A stretch of DNA of 64,000 bases from Hansfordia pulvinata (GCA_006538405.1 BJKQ01000005.1:434001-498000), one strand, 5' to 3'. Shown: positions 23,057 through 38,787, numbered from the stretch's first letter. Numbers and translations are program-made. Notes: generated from the sequence alone by a model not told the origin.

Positions 23057-24150
23057 GATATCGAGAAGAACTTCCAAGGTCCCAAGGCACAACGGCATCA
23101 GTTCACCACTATGTACCTAAGTACCGTACCTACTCGAAACACCTCAAATCCCCGTTAGGCTCATCACACTGGACTCTCAGCATTTAATAAGGAATGAAAT
23201 CAGCCGCAAAATGGCCACACGTTCGCCACTCCGCTCTCCAGATTATTTCCTCTCAACATGTTTCGCAGCGCCGTATCCAGCCGCAACCCCCCCACCCCTT
23301 ATGTCCTCTCTCTACCTAGGTACCCTACCTAGGGATTGAATATACAAGATACACGCTCCAAGTGCAGTGATGCCTCGCGCCTGCCTCGGGCGACGCAGCG
23401 GTGACCCAAAGCGGACAGAGGTGGGGGAGGAAGACAAAGCTCGCGAAGCCAAGGATCCGGGAAGCGTGCTCGGGCAGACACGGGCGGGCCTACGATAAGT
23501 GCCGCTTCTGCAGCTTCTTCTACGTGCTCATAATGTTCAATTTTCGAGCTGTCATGGGAGCGGTCGGACGTGGGATGGGGGCCCGGTGAAACGGGAGGAA
23601 CAACAAGAGAAGAGAGTGGAAAAGGAAGGAAAGAAAGAAGGAAAGAAGCGGAAAGGGTGAATGGCACGTTCACTCGCATCTCTCGTAGCGGGAAGACGAG
23701 GCAACAGCCTGCGTCCCCTCGTCCAGCGGGATTCTGTGACATGCTTCGGCCCCCTTTTCTACTAGTACTGCTCTACTCGTACAGCCAGCAAGTCAAGTCT
23801 GGTTCGAGCACCGGCACCGGCACCGGCGCCGGCACCCTCCGGCTCGGACACGCCTCGAGTTCCTCCTTGCACCCGGCCACGCGTGAGTACCAAGAGCTAC
23901 CTACCACCTGCTGGGACCACAGCAGGAAAGGAGCAAGGGAGATAAAGAGAGATACAAAGGTCGAAAGAAAAAAGCAGAAAAAGAGGAAGAAGACAAAAAG
24001 AAGAGGGAATATTCCTTCCGCCGCTCAAGACCTGCCACTTGGGCCGCGCGGTCGCTGTCGCCATTGCCCCCTCCACCTTCACCTCCACCTCCAAGCTGCC
24101 GGGCGCTGGGTGGGATTCACTCGCCCCGACAGACCGAAGGCCGTTCCCGC

Positions 24151-24152
<2 letters not shown>

Positions 24153-24198
<46 letters not shown>
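24153..24198. repeat. GT dinucleotide microsatellite
   Basis: About 23 uninterrupted GT units; the longest dinucleotide repeat in the window. Confidence 0.92.
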
Positions 24199-24199
<1 letters not shown>

Positions 24200-25058
24200 T
24201 CCCTGTTGCTCGCTGTGTTCTCGCCAGTTTCTCGGACAACTGATATGTAATCGAAGGCTGACGAGATACTGCTCGCATGCACACTCAGTGAGGAACCAGT
24301 CGGCCAGAAAAGGACCTCAACAAAGCCCTTTTGCCCCCGCTTCTCGTATCTCCGACTCCTTTCGAATCCCACGAAAGATACAATACGCACAGCTCGGTCC
24401 ACCTCGTCAGTCCCTTGGTGCTGGGGCGCGTGAGCCCTTCACTCGCACGTTGGGCGTATGCAAGGTACTCGTCTCCGGGAGGCAGACAACGGTGAGCATC
24501 GAGACGGATTAGAGTATGTGCCCTTTTTTCCCCTTTCTTTGTACGTTTTCACTTCTTTGACGGACCGAAATGCGGACGGATCCCGCGATTGCAGAAAGTC
24601 TCCGCCACTCCCCCGGGCCCTTAGACTCTGTCGCAAGAACCGAACCCAACAAAGTGACCACCGGCATTCATTTGACATTCTCGCCCCCGTTCCATCTCTC
24701 GCGTGCTCGTACGGGTACCTTGCCTCAGATACGGCATAGTGAGAGTCGGTGAGGGGAGGTGAGGTAGGTGGTGGAAGTACACCAAGGATCCCGCCCGAAC
24801 CGCCACTGCCTCCCTTCCTCCTCACCTCTCTTTCTCTCTCTCTCTCTCTCTTCCTCTCAGCCCCCAAACCGCCACCCCATTTCCACAGCCCATCTCCGAT
24901 TTCCGAACGCCCCTCCCCCAACTTCCAAGGTTCTTGAGACCGCAAAACCCACCCCGGCCTCGCCACCGGTGGGGAGAGAGAGCGGGAGGGGGGCTTCTTC
25001 AACCCCAGCCGTTAAACTCGTGTGCCCTCTTTCTTTGCCGCTTTCGCCACGGTTGGAT

Positions 25059-25080
25059 GGGGGGGGGGGGGGGGGGGGGG
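25059..25080. repeat. G22 homopolymer
   Basis: Run of 22 G in noncoding DNA upstream (plus-strand sense) of the acetyltransferase 3' end; true length uncertain. Confidence 0.85.
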
Positions 25081-25911
25081 CGCGTTCCAGGCGCTCGCCG
25101 ATCGCGCGCCGCCTTCCTACCCGTACACCTGTAGAACACGTCTGCGCTGGTGACAAGTATCACTTCCGTGGCGGCGGGAACGGGGGGCCGCACTCCCTTC
25201 ACGGGGCTTGGGGGACCGCAGGGACGGCGATTCGGACACCGACGGCGAGACGGAGAATGGGCAAGGCACCGGAGAGACGGGGTGAGGGGGCAGAGGGAGA
25301 TCGAGGATCGGGATTTTTTTTTTCTTTGCACGAATTCTCGGTGTCTGTCCCAGTCGTCGGTCCCGCGCGGCGAGACGTGGTAATTGGGAGTGTTCAGAAA
25401 GAGTTCCGTGAGCCGTGGGCTGATTTTAACGCCTTCTCTCCTACTCGTATGGCGCCCGTGTCGCCCGCCCTTCTCATCATCACGTAAGAGAAGTGACATG
25501 TGACATGCGACACGTTCGCCGCGTGCATTCTACCGGCGTCTACCGCCCCCTCGGCAAGGAGGAGCCAGTGCGGACAGCAGGCGATGCGCGGTTGTATGCC
25601 GGCTTCTACTCGCATACATGATAGATGACCCGATCGCAAAGCCGCTCACTTCAGCAGACGCTCGCTTGCCAGGTCCCAGCTTTGTCGTGCGGCTCGCTGG
25701 AACTTGCTGATGTGACAAGCACGGTTGCGGACGGCTTTCACAAGATAAGTAGAGTCGGGTTACTGCAGAGCACAGACGGTGACCACTCGAGTACAGGGGC
25801 ACGGGCAATGTCAAGGTTGCAAGGTCATTCAAGGCGGACTCTTGCGCAAGTCCAGAGATCAATTGCTGCCAGCGTGTGCGTTGTTGGAACCCCCATGCGC
25901 GTTCGCAGTGC

Positions 25912-27555
<1,644 letters not shown>

Positions 27556-29643
27556 ATTTCGGCGCAGGAACGCCTTCGGTTGCTGAGGCCATTCTGAGTC
27601 GGGAGAGGCCGCGATGGTTCTTTGTTCTAGAAGTTGGCTGAGCCGAGAGCGTGAGGAATCTCGTTTCGGGCGGGTAAGGAGGGGTCGGCCGTTGCTTGGC
27701 GCGATCGCTGGGAGAGGGGATGAAAGGGCGAGGAGACCGATCGCAATCGAGTGCGATTCCGGGCGGGCGCTCTCTTCCCAAGACAGAGTACCTAAATTGT
27801 ATGCAAATTGTCAACCCGCACGGCGAGTTGGAGTGTGTTGGGTTGATTGGAAGAAAGGGAGAGAGAGAGAGAGAGAGAGAAAGAGGGGCATGAACAGATC
27901 ACAAAGGGCACTGACGAAAGTCATAGCAGCCGACGGCGCGGCGGGATGAATGAAAATCTTCGCTCCACTTACATCAGTCCGACTTGCGGAGGGGTCGTGG
28001 TACAGGTGAGTCGTCGCATTAGTCAAGTGTCGGGTACCTGGCCGATTGCGCTTGCGGCGCTGTGGCTGCTGCGAGTACTATTCTCGTAGTCGGAGATTGA
28101 TGTGTTGGGTGCTTAAGAAGCAGCTCCTCGTACGCGCACAGCAGCGTTGAATACCGAGATATACTCGTACACTGAGGAGCATCCTCGGAGGCTCGCCTGG
28201 CAAGGTTTTGAATCAAAATCACGACAAGGCCCAAGTGAAAGCAACTCGAGAGTCTGCGACAGGGCAAATCTACGTACGGTACCTAAGCTATCACTGTTCA
28301 GCTTTCCATAGGTACAGATCGACAACTGGCAAAGCTTGATCCATTATGCCCGGGTCGGGTGCCTCCCATCCGACAACCATTGTTGCTGCCTCCTGATCTT
28401 CCAAACCCTCCAACTAGCAATCAGTCGACTGGCTGAAGAAGACCTCCGATGGCCAACGGGTTCGAGATCCCTGCCAGCAATACTGTATATGTAGGAGCTC
28501 TGTTGGCCGCTAAGCACTTGCAAGCCTCGAGGACACACGGTTACTATCCGTAAGCCACCCATCTCGGCACGTCCCTCTGCATTCAGGAGGATCCGTGTGA
28601 GGTGTGAAGGTAGAACATCTCAGTACGCGTACGAGTAGGTCCGCGGCTATGGTGGGGGTCGTCCAAATTGATGCTCTCGATTCATCCATTTGAAAGCATA
28701 TCCGCGCTAGCTTCTTTCGGCCGCTCCAACTTTATCTTTGTTCCGCGCGGGTGCAGGTGCAGCTGGAGTGCAGTGCGGGTGCTAACTTGGGAGGTACTCT
28801 TAAGACCTCCCAGTACGAGTACGATACGTACCGCGTGCTGGGTGGGTCCCGACGGGTCGCTCCTGCTCTTGCTCTGCGCTCTGCCCAGAGCCAGGCTGAC
28901 AGCCGGGCGCGCGCCACGTCTTCCCACTCCCGTTGTACTTCCAAGGCTGCACCTGCCGCAGCAGTTTCAAACCGCAAACGACCTTCACCCCATCCATCTA
29001 CGGAAGGCACGACTGCGGGAACAGCTGGACGGAGCCAGCCATCGCCAACCCGTTCTTCCACCCCGACGCGTCGGCATCCCATCGCTGCCGAACGCACTGC
29101 CAAGTCGTCGCCGGCCTCTACCCGACAGCAAGCCATCGACAGCCACCCGCCCGCCAACCGACCCAGTCAGTTGCATCTTGGACCTTCACCTTCTGTGCGA
29201 TCTGATCCGCCCGTGATCTGTCGCATCGAACGTGAACGGTGCCGGCTGTAGCCCCCGTGCGCGGAACAATGCACCTCGCCTACACACAAAGCGACCTCTG
29301 ACCTGTTCATCCTTCCCTGCGACTGAGCGCCGACGGGCCTTCCTTTCATTCATTACCTCTTTTCTTGCGTCCTCCATCCGCTCCCTCCCTCTCCGCATCA
29401 ATTCATTTCCCCGGCATTCAGCTATCAACCAAACACGCAACCCCTCACTACGACACCTTGTCCCGCGATTCCTCGTCACGACCGACTGGATGCTAAACCC
29501 CTAAGCTGCGTTTTTTCAACTCCAGGTAATCCTACGCCCCGGCGCGCGCGCTCACTGCCTCCACAGTGCTTCTGCAGCTCGGCCTCAGCAGCATTTGCAG
29601 TACTAATCGCCTTCCCCCAGTTGCCTTGCGCAATCACTCAAAC
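27556..29643. other. Divergent promoter region between homoserine O-acetyltransferase and THO2
   Basis: A 2.1 kb region shared by two genes transcribed away from each other. It contains a GA repeat (about 27860-27880), ACGAGTAC-type sites near 28164, 28630 and 28812, and an AGGTACC element near 28278. From about 28990 to 29643 the plus strand is C/T-rich and probably forms the THO2 5' UTR. No separate gene supported. Confidence 0.6.
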
Positions 29644-32600
29644 ATGCCTCCCAAGAGGAAGAGGAACGACCATCAGGGCGGTGCTCATCGCCCTGCGCCT
29701 CATCGTCCATCCGATACCTCACTTGGCCAGCACGACCGAGACTATCACGATGGCGGCCACAACCAGAATCGCCGCCACTCCGCCGGCAACAGGCCACCTC
29801 GGAGGAACAACGAGCGCCGTGACTCTTCAGGGAGCCAGCTGGGAATCAACTCAAACTCTCGCGCTCCCATCTCCCCCTCTGCTGCCACACGCGCTGCGTC
29901 TCCCGCGCAACCTGCGAGTCGACGACCTAGCTCCTCCTCTCAGCCTCCATCTTCGTCAGCTGCGCCACCCACGCGGCTGCCTGCGAGCGTTCCGAGAACC
30001 CCGATCATCACCAACTACAAGTACGCGGTCCTGACAGAGTCCCGGATCTCGCCTGCTTCAGCCTGGGAAGGGGGCGGTCGCCAAGAAGTGGTTGAGCATG
30101 GAATCAAGTCTCGTAACGACGAGGATGTTGAGGAGATCTCCACCATCTCTCAAGAATTCGCACGCGCCGTTCTCGAGAATCGCATCACCCCCACCGACGC
30201 TGGTGATTGTATCAAGCAGATCCTGGGGCCTGCGCCCGACGGCGGCTCGAGCCAACTTTCTTTCGACTTCGACGCGAGAACCCTCTTCCTCGATACCCTC
30301 TCCATCTTCCTCGAAGCCGACGCAGACTACGCCAAGACGCCCCAGATGCGGGACTTTGTTCTGGCCACACAGTTGCCCGCCGAGCTGCTCCGTGAAGTTC
30401 TGGAGTATACCGCCCTGCGTGATCTTGGTCTTGTACGGGAAACTTTCAACAAGATTGGAGTCCGCTACGCCACCAACCAGGTTTACAAGCAGGCCAACTA
30501 CAATCTTCTGCGCGAGGAATCCGAAGGCTATGCCAAGCTGACTGCTGAGCTGTACCGCACCCCCGCCTCGCGAGACTCCGATTTCCCTTTGGTTCTGGCA
30601 GCCTGGGAGCGCATCAAGGGCCTGATAGGCACCTTTGATCTTGACGTGGGCCGTGTTCTCGACATTGTGGTTGATGTATTTGCTGCTACTATGCTCAAGA
30701 ACATCCGCTTTTTCACACGATTCCTCCGTGTAAGCTCGTGGTGGCCTCGCTACCAGGTGGAGCTTTCCAAGAAGGTCTTCACCGGCGGCCTGCCCAGATG
30801 GGCGTTGCCTGAGCTTGCCGGGCTGAATGACGAGGAGCTTGAGGCCCAACTCGTCCAGAAGTGTCACGAGCGGGACCTGTCATTCTGGGATCGTGCTCGA
30901 GAGGTTCACATCAACGCCTTCTTCGAGCTCGGAGGGCGGCGTGTCGAGGAAGGCGACCTGGAGCGGTTTGCCTATTCCATGGCTGACCCCAACACGGCGG
31001 ACAACTTTCACGTCGAATGGATGAAGACCACCAATACTCTTCCGCCCTCTGGAAACCGTGTCGCGGCGCAGCTCCTAGGCTTCAAGTTCCGTTTCTACAC
31101 GTCTCCGGCCCGAGACAAGGGCGAGACACTGCCAGCCAACCTATACTATCTCGCCGCCTATCTGATCAAGATCGGGTTCATCTCTCTGGTGGACCTGTAT
31201 CCCCACCTGTGGCCAGCCGACGAACAGATGGATGCCCTCAAAGACAGAAGGGCCAAGGAGCTCGAGGAAAAGGAAAGGACAGAGCGACAAGGCAACGAAC
31301 CCAACGCATTGCTGATGGCTGGTGCCCTGCCCGACGATGGCCCCGGTCCTCCCCCTGGCTCAAAACTTCGGGAGGTTACCACTGCAAAGGCAGGTGCCAA
31401 CCAGTCGGAATCAACACCATCCAAGAACAGCGAGGAAGAGGCTCTCCCAGAACCCAAAGAGGCGCATAAGGCAGACTTGGTCACGCACCTCCTTGTCGCC
31501 GGCGCGCTTCCCGAGGCTCTCTTCATCTTGGGTCGCTTTCCGTGGTTGCCCGATGCCTACCCCGACGAGATTTACCCAGCTGTCAACCGTCTTCTGAGTT
31601 ATTCCATTGCAAAGGTCTACCAAGGAACGCAGCCAACACAAGCACGCCCCGTCAACCCCAACCAGGTCCGGCGCGAGACGGCACCTGACCAGACGGGAGC
31701 TACCAAGGGCAGTGTCAAGCTGGTCGATGGCGCCCCCACCAAAGTACTGAAATGGCCTCACGCCGACGGAATCGCCAAGGGCACCTTGTATCGGTTTTAC
31801 CTCGACGAATGGGCTGACAACGTGCCCATCTGCCAAACAGTCGACGACGTCTTCACGCTTTGCAGCACCCTGCTGAACATTTCCGGCGTCAACATTGGAA
31901 GGGATCCGACGCTAGTCAAAAAGCTTGCCGTCATCGGCGCTCAGAGCTTGCTGAAGGACAAGTCGACGGAGAACTCGACCCGCTGGCGCGATCTCCTCCG
32001 TCGACTGCTGCTGCCGTCGCTGTGTCTTACGAACTCCAACGTCGACGCCGTTGCGGCCGTCTGGGATCTGCTCAAGCACGTCCCCACCTCTGCCCGATAC
32101 AACATTTACGCCGATCTCTACGAGGGTCAAATTTCCAGGGTGCCTGCCGTGGCTAAAGCCTTCAAGAAAACGAGGCTTGACACGCTGGCGACGCTGAAAC
32201 GTCTGTCGCTCGAGAACATCCCCAGCACTGCCAAGAAGCTGGCGAAGATCGGCTTGCCCTCTCCCGGGATTGTTTGCAAGGTCTCAATGAGTCAGATGGA
32301 GGCATATCCCAACCTCATCGAGGCATTTGTGGAGTGCACAAAGTACTTTACCGATCTAGGCTACGACGTCCTTGTCTGGTCTCTCCTCACGTCTTTGGGC
32401 GGAAGCCAGCGCAGCAGGACCCAGGAAACTTCGGTCTTGTTGACAAGCAAGTGGTTACAAGCCTTATCTAAGTACACGGGCAAAGTCTTCCGCCGCTACA
32501 GCCATCTCAACATCACCCCCGTCATTCAGTATGTCAACGAACAAGTGGCGAAGGGTAACTCGACCGACCTTATCATTCTTCTAGAGTTGATCAATTCGAT

Positions 32601-35600
32601 GGGCGGGATTGTGTCCAACGTGGACTTCACAGACGCCCAAATCACCGCGCTCAGTGGAGGCGAAGTCCTACGACGGCAGACCCTTATTAACCTCGGCGAC
32701 AAGCGATTCGGATCTGAGAAGAGTGCTTCGCGGTTCATCAAGGCTCTTGGCGAAGTCGATCTCGCCTCAAAGCTTCTCATCAACCTGGCCCACTATCGTC
32801 AATCGGCTATCTACCACCTACCGGAGGACGAGACGCATATCAAGTACCTCGCCACGATCATCGACGATTCCCAGCAAGCCCTAATCCAATTTGTCGAGCT
32901 ATTGCGAAGCAACCTCCAGCCTGCTGAGTTTGACTCGCTCATCCCCAGCGTCCCGCGACTTCTGACGGAATACGGCCTTGACGCCAATCTTGCCTTCCTC
33001 ATCGGGCGTGCAAGTCTGAGCTACTACATGACCGGCCCTGGGGACAAGTTGCCGATTACTCCTGCTGGCGGGGCATCCGATACAGACGGTGACATCTCAA
33101 TGGATGCTAAGGAGGTCGAAGCCAGTAACCCAGCGACCCCAGCCGCTGTGGACACCAGTGCGCAGATGGATGTCGACAGCCAAGAAGCGGATGACAACAA
33201 ACCTTCCAGTCGGGAGTCGGTACCAGCTGCGAACGGGAAAAAGTCTGATCGCTTCCTGGAAGTGTTGGAGCCAACCATCGCCGCGGCTCGAACGACGCTG
33301 CCTGCGTTCGTTCTTGACAAGATCAGCGCCGAATTCTTTGTCCTGTTTTGGTCTTTGCAGACAGGTGATCTCGCGGTCCCAACCGCCAACTACAACACTG
33401 AGTCGAAGCGAGTCGAGAAGGAGATCAGTGCCATCAAGCTGGACCGAACGCTTACCGAGGACAAGAAGCAAAAGCGCTCTGCGCCGTTGCAGCAAGTCGT
33501 TCGAGACTTGTTTGCCGAGGTCGGTGTTTGCAAAGAGAGGCTGGGCAAAACAAAATATCTGCTCATGAAGCAGAGTCTCATGTGGTTCCCCCTGTCGATG
33601 GCAAAGTCCAGCTCCGCTGCGGACCTGTTCATTGAGGAGTGTCTCATCCCCAGAATGCTCATGTCTCCTGGAGATGCCGACTACTGTCATCGGATGGTTA
33701 AGTTCCTTCACATGAATCAGGTTTCAAACTTCAAACTATCCGCCGTCTACGATCGATTCTTCAACGTCAACCGCTTGCGATCCATGATCTTTGGCTGCAC
33801 AATCAGAGAAGCCGAGTGCTTTGGCCGCTTCATCAAGCTCACTCTGGGCGACTTGTCCAAGTGGCACCAAAGCAGGGCTGCTTTCCAGTCGGAAGCCATC
33901 AAAGAGGGCAGGATCGGGTTTGCAACTTCGTTTGACGAGAATGGGAAACCGAATGCGTACATGGAGTTCGACCAGTTCCGCGACCTGCTCTGGACATGGC
34001 ACCGAAACCTGGCTTCTGCCCTCAAGGGCTGCCTCACTGGCATGGAATGGATGCACATTCGCAATGCGCTCACTATCCTCAAAGCGTGCCTGGAGCACTT
34101 CCCTGCAGTTGACTTCCAAGGCAAGCAGTTCCAAGGCTTGCTTGGAACCATTGCCCAGCGCGAGGCCGCCACCAAGGAGGATCCTGAAGATGGCCACAGC
34201 CACAGAGTTGACCTTTCAGTCACGGCGAACACGGCCCTATCAGCCCTCAAACGTTTCTCTAGCAAATGGGTCATGGTGCAGGCATTCCGATCAAACACTG
34301 TAAGTCGATCCACGTGATTCTTCGTTTGCGGAAAGCTTACTATTTGAAAGACCGGCGAAACCCCCGACGAGAAGAAGGCTGCCGAGGCGGGCTCGACTCA
34401 TCTGCGCGCAACTGCACCGGAGTTCAAGCCCCAAACAGCACCGTAAGTCCAACGTCGAAGCTTCTGATGGAGTCTGACTAATACCCAGTAGGAAGCGAGG
34501 CAGAGGTACCGCTGAAGAGGAAGACGGCGAGGTGATGGACACGACAGGGCTCACTGGTCCTGCCAACAGCAGCGGTCCAAGCGTGGCAAAGCCTCCGTCA
34601 TCCCAAGATACTCGTGGTCCCAACATGCAGGCTATTCAGAAGCCTGATCTCTCGAGACCTTCTTCTCGTGGCCCGTCAACTCCCAATTTCGGCCCGAGAG
34701 GTGTGCCTGCGGGTTCACACAAACAGGATGTCTCGACACCTTCCAATTTGCCTACTGCCCCAAGCAGCAAGCTACATGGGTTGCCGAATCGCCCCGAGGT
34801 TCCTTTCCCGACCGGGTTTCACATGAAGAACGGCCAAGTACAGGTTCCCCCGCAAACTCGCGACAAGGAGCCCAGAGACCCACGCAATGGAAGGGATACA
34901 CCTGAGAAGCCCAGAGACCCGAAAGAGAGGGATCACAAAAACTCGAGGGCCGCTGAAGAGCCCCGCTCTGTGCGGTCCCGCGAGCATGCACCAGATCGCC
35001 GTGTTCCTGACCAACCAAGAGAGGCCTCGCGTAGCGAAGGGCAGCGGGCACCCCTCCGTTCGGACCCAGCCCGATGGAACGAATCTTCTTCTCAGGATCG
35101 CGAGAGCCGCCCGCCCCGGGAGCGAGCCGCGCCGCCTGAAAACACGAGCCGAGGAATGGAGAACAGCAAAGGTCAGAAGGGAACTCCGGGTGGTGGGAGA
35201 CACATGGCCCCGCCGCCGGCTCCCCAAGGAGACGCTCAAGGGCCTGCTATGAACCCTGAACGTGCAAGACTGATCGTCGACGATCGAAACGAGATCGTGA
35301 ACCCCGCTCGAGCGGCGCTCATTGGGAGCGAGGGTTCGTCAAGTCGCCGCGACAGCAGTCGCGATCAGGGCCACTCGCGCACCACCTCACCCTCTCGTCG
35401 CGGTGAACGTTCGGATTCTCGCCACACTGACTCTCAGCGCGAAGAAAGATCGGGCAGACAGCATCGGTCAGAGCATCATTCTTCTAGAGATCGTGCGGAC
35501 ACGGGACCATCCTCATCCCGCCCACCTCTCGACCCGGAAGCAGACAGACCGTCAGCGGATCGGGCGAGAGAGTTGCAAGCCCCGCCACGACCAAAACGAG

Positions 35601-36923
35601 ACGAGTTCCAAGAGTCGAGCTACGGACGATTGAGCACGATCCCTTCGGTGGCTGACGTCCAGGCCGTCCCTGACGGGCCTCGAGGCCGCGGTCGCAATGC
35701 TGCAAGGGGACCTGGACCTCTTCCTGGTACGCCGACATCGGCAGAGCCCAGATTTCAGCACAATGAACCGTCGCCAGACAGGGGTCACCCGCCAACCGGG
35801 CCGGCCTCATCAAGGCCACGTCGTGGACAGCCTCCGGCGCACTTCAACCATAGCAATGGCCCGCCCAGCTCGCCCTCGACAAATGGCCCACTACCCTCTC
35901 CGGCATACACCCTGACAGGATGAGGCACCTCAACAGCAACAACCCATCTCCCAGCGCCCACTCGCCCTCTCAGCCTTTTGCAGGTTCGGCAAACTCGATT
36001 CCTGTGAATCCCGATCGCATGAATCAACTGGGCGCAGGCCCAACACCTGGAGGGCCACCCTCCCGAGGGCGGGCACCGTTACCTCCGATTCAGACATTCG
36101 ACAGACAAGCTCTGCCGCCTAATGCCCCTAACCAACGGCATTCCGCAGGACCCAACACGGCTAGCAGCGATAGTGGTCAGATGATCGCACCCACGGGACC
36201 GGCCACCAGCGAACGAAGAACAGGCCCCAGGAGGCAGCTTGCGGACATCCAGAACGCGATCACGAGCGGGCCGCGGTCCCGTAGCTCGAGGACTATCGCT
36301 GGCTCTGATGCTCAGGTGCTCACAGGCGCTTCCCCTATTTCGGCTGGCTCAAACCATGAACGTGGAGACCAGTTTCCCCAGCCAGAACGCCCAACCCAGA
36401 GCGGGAGTGAGAGGTCTAGTCGCCACGAGCATGACCGTTCCCGCCGCGATGCGGAAGGCTTCGAGAATGGTAGGCACTCGCGCTCTTCCCGCACGATCCT
36501 AGAGAACAGAGTCCTTCGCGAGACAGGGCGTCGAAGGACACTCGTGACTACAGAGACCGCAAGTCCGGAGCTGGAGCGGCTGCGCATGGGTCGCGAGAGG
36601 GTGAAAGAGAATCTTCGTCACGCCGCTCAGGCCGGGATCAGTCAGGGGCCACCAGGGACCCAGGACCAGGGGCCAGCGGGCGACACGAGGGGTCGGGAGC
36701 TCCCCATTCGCGTGAACCGAGAGAAAGTCGCCATCACCATCGTGGAGAGGGAGGCAGAACGGATGATTTCAGCCGCGGAGGAAGAGGCGGAGGCATGAGC
36801 ATGGGTTCGGGTGGGCGTGATGACCGACGTGATCCCGGCCGCGCCCCGGATGAGAGAGGTCGCGGCAGAAAACGGCAGAGCGACGAAGGTTTCGGGGGGC
36901 CCGATAAGCGGGCGAGACGTTGA
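29644..36923 (+). CDS. THO2: THO complex subunit 2 (Tho2/THOC2), two frameshifts near the C-terminus
   Basis: Tho2 is the largest scaffold subunit of the nuclear THO/TREX complex that couples transcription elongation to mRNP assembly and export. The start MPPKRKRND at 29644 was chosen because upstream codons in frame begin only with GTG. Exons are 29644-34299, 34351-34442 and 34489-36923, with introns 34300-34350 (GTAAGT...AAG) and 34443-34488 (GTAAGT...CAG; a second acceptor three bases on also keeps frame). The body is an alpha-helical solenoid with family-type segments such as LDTLSIFLEADADY, LVARALPEALFILGRF-like stretches and KFLHMNQVSNFKLSAVYDRFF. The tail is Arg/Ser/Asp/Glu-rich and ends RKRQSDEGF...DKRARR. 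Two breaks are visible: at 35910-35912 (CCC, where a fourth C joins SPAYTP to DRMRHLN) and at 36488-36490 (CCC, where a fourth C continues into PHDPREQSPSRDR). Length is about 2394 residues, normal for the family. Confidence 0.92.
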
Positions 36924-37940
36924 AGAGACTCGGCGACCTCTGAAATCTCTCCTGCACAGCTGGCAAGCCACGGCTGTTAGTGAGGTTTGGAGAGCTCGGG
37001 CTACGTGTTCGGATTCAGTTTGGCAACGAGAGGGACGACGACGAGAAAGGACACGCAGCAGAGACAAATTCCATCATGTACCACCAATTCGGTCTGGTCG
37101 AGGCGTCATTCGACCACGTGGGGCTGCGACCAGGCGCAACTATGAAGGCGCGAGAGGCAAGAGGAGCCCCATTTCGCTCGACAGCTACATACAACTGGCA
37201 TTCAGAATGCGTCCGGCGTTTGTGCGTTTTATCAGTCATTTCCCGGCCATTTGGTCACGGACGACGGCTTCTCAACCAGACTCTATAATTCAAATTTCTT
37301 CGCTCATTTCACATCACGAGCCTCACTCTTGGCACAACATGCCTGAGGCCTGGTCGGCTCGGCGGAGCGAGGTGGCCTGGTCACCCTGATGCAGCCTGAT
37401 TCGCGTCTCAGAGGCTTGCTACTCGTTTGACATCCCACGATGTGGTTGATGTCTTGGCCGGGCCCAGTTAGGCGACGTGTGACTGCTGGATAGACCTGGA
37501 TGGCCAAGACGATAAAAGTGATTTATTGCATTTGCATCAGGAGGAGAGCGCGCTGGAAGCGAGTATTATCTTGAGGATTCTTTGTTTGGTCACATTATTG
37601 CATGGCGAAGGCGTACCGGATATCAAGACTGTGTCAATTCTTAGACGTCCGTGGGACGTTGGTTGGATTTAGAGGTCAGACAATAATACGTGATTGTGTA
37701 TTCGAGAGTCACCGTCTCGCATTCCAGCGCGTTCGTTGTGCCGGTCAGCGCAGAGCCACTGCAGGCCGCGGGGCATTGGGGCATTGGGCGGGCTGATGAA
37801 GGCTGCAAGACCGACGATGTCTTCCCTCGACACTCAATACTCGGTCTACATCTCCCATCAAGCTCAAGCCGTTTGGCGCGTACACAGAGGCCTCCACGAG
37901 CGCCGGCGGGCCAAGGCGCGCGACTGCCCATCCCTTCCTT

Positions 37941-37959
37941 CCCCCCCCCCCCCCCCCCC
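37941..37959. repeat. C19 homopolymer
   Basis: Run of about 19 C in noncoding DNA. Confidence 0.85.
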
Positions 37960-38787
37960 GGCGCGTGTCAGCCCGCAGGACGCGTGGGTGGGTGCGGGCC
38001 GTCGAAATCCGCGGGCGGGAGGAAGGGATGGAGAGGATGTGGAGAGAGGGGCAAAGAGAGGCAACCCGCGAAGTGCACAAGCCCACCCGCCGTCCGTCCA
38101 TTCATCGTGTCGAGTCAGATGGCAGGCCGAGCGTGCAGAGTCCTCTTCTTCCCTCCGTCCATCCCTCCGTGCCCCCCTTACTTTGCGCCCTTCTTCGGCG
38201 GTGCACGGTGGGGATGGTGAGGCATTGGAACCGCCGCCTGGTCTCCCCAGCCGTTTCCCCTTGAAGGAAGGACGGGCGTGTAGGAGATGGGTAGCGAGCG
38301 GACTGCACGTTTCCTCGCCGGCTCGCGATCATGAATTGTGCCCGTGCCTTTTTGACCCTAGAGGGGGGTAGATTTATGCACAGACGGGAGAGAAAACGAT
38401 ACTAGGGAAGGGGACTTTTGCCCATCGCCCTGGAATGCCATACATACCTCCCTCCTATCGGGCTCTGCCCTGCTGGGTCCAGAGTGCGAGGCGAGCGGGT
38501 AATTGAACTCGGGATTTTTTTTTTTTTTTTAATATCTTCTTCTGTTCACCCATCCGTGTGTCATAGTCCTTATTATCCCTTTCCCGTCATCCACCAGGAA
38601 GCAGCTTACCCAGACTGCCGGGGTTCTGCGGTGGCGAGATGACCCAAGTCGGTCTCCCATGGCGGGAAAGTCGCGGTGCCCCTCCTCCGTCTGACCACCT
38701 GCTTCGGGCGGCAGTTGTGCGGTACCGGTAGTCTGGCCAGGCCCGTGAGAAGTACGTGTGACTCCTAACCGCCTACATACCAGAGAG

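Larger units (their letters stand above)
19149..25911. other. Noncoding block of 6.8 kb between phosphate transporter and homoserine O-acetyltransferase
   Basis: The left part (19149 to about 20000) is the upstream region of the phosphate transporter, with G/A-rich and C/T-rich tracts. The remainder holds ACGAGTAC and AGGTACCT motifs, several microsatellites and a G22 tract. Frames such as 23570-24199 and 24768-25487 are made of low-complexity sequence and do not resemble proteins. The right end is the 3' flank of the minus-strand acetyltransferase gene. Confidence 0.6.

Noticed and set aside
23570..24199. 209-codon plus-strand frame ending in a poly-Cys/Val run
   Set aside because: The terminal part is the translated GT microsatellite and the rest is purine-rich low complexity.
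35920..36798. Separate gene starting MRHLNSNN
   Set aside because: It has no upstream promoter context and continues the Tho2 tail after a one-base shift.
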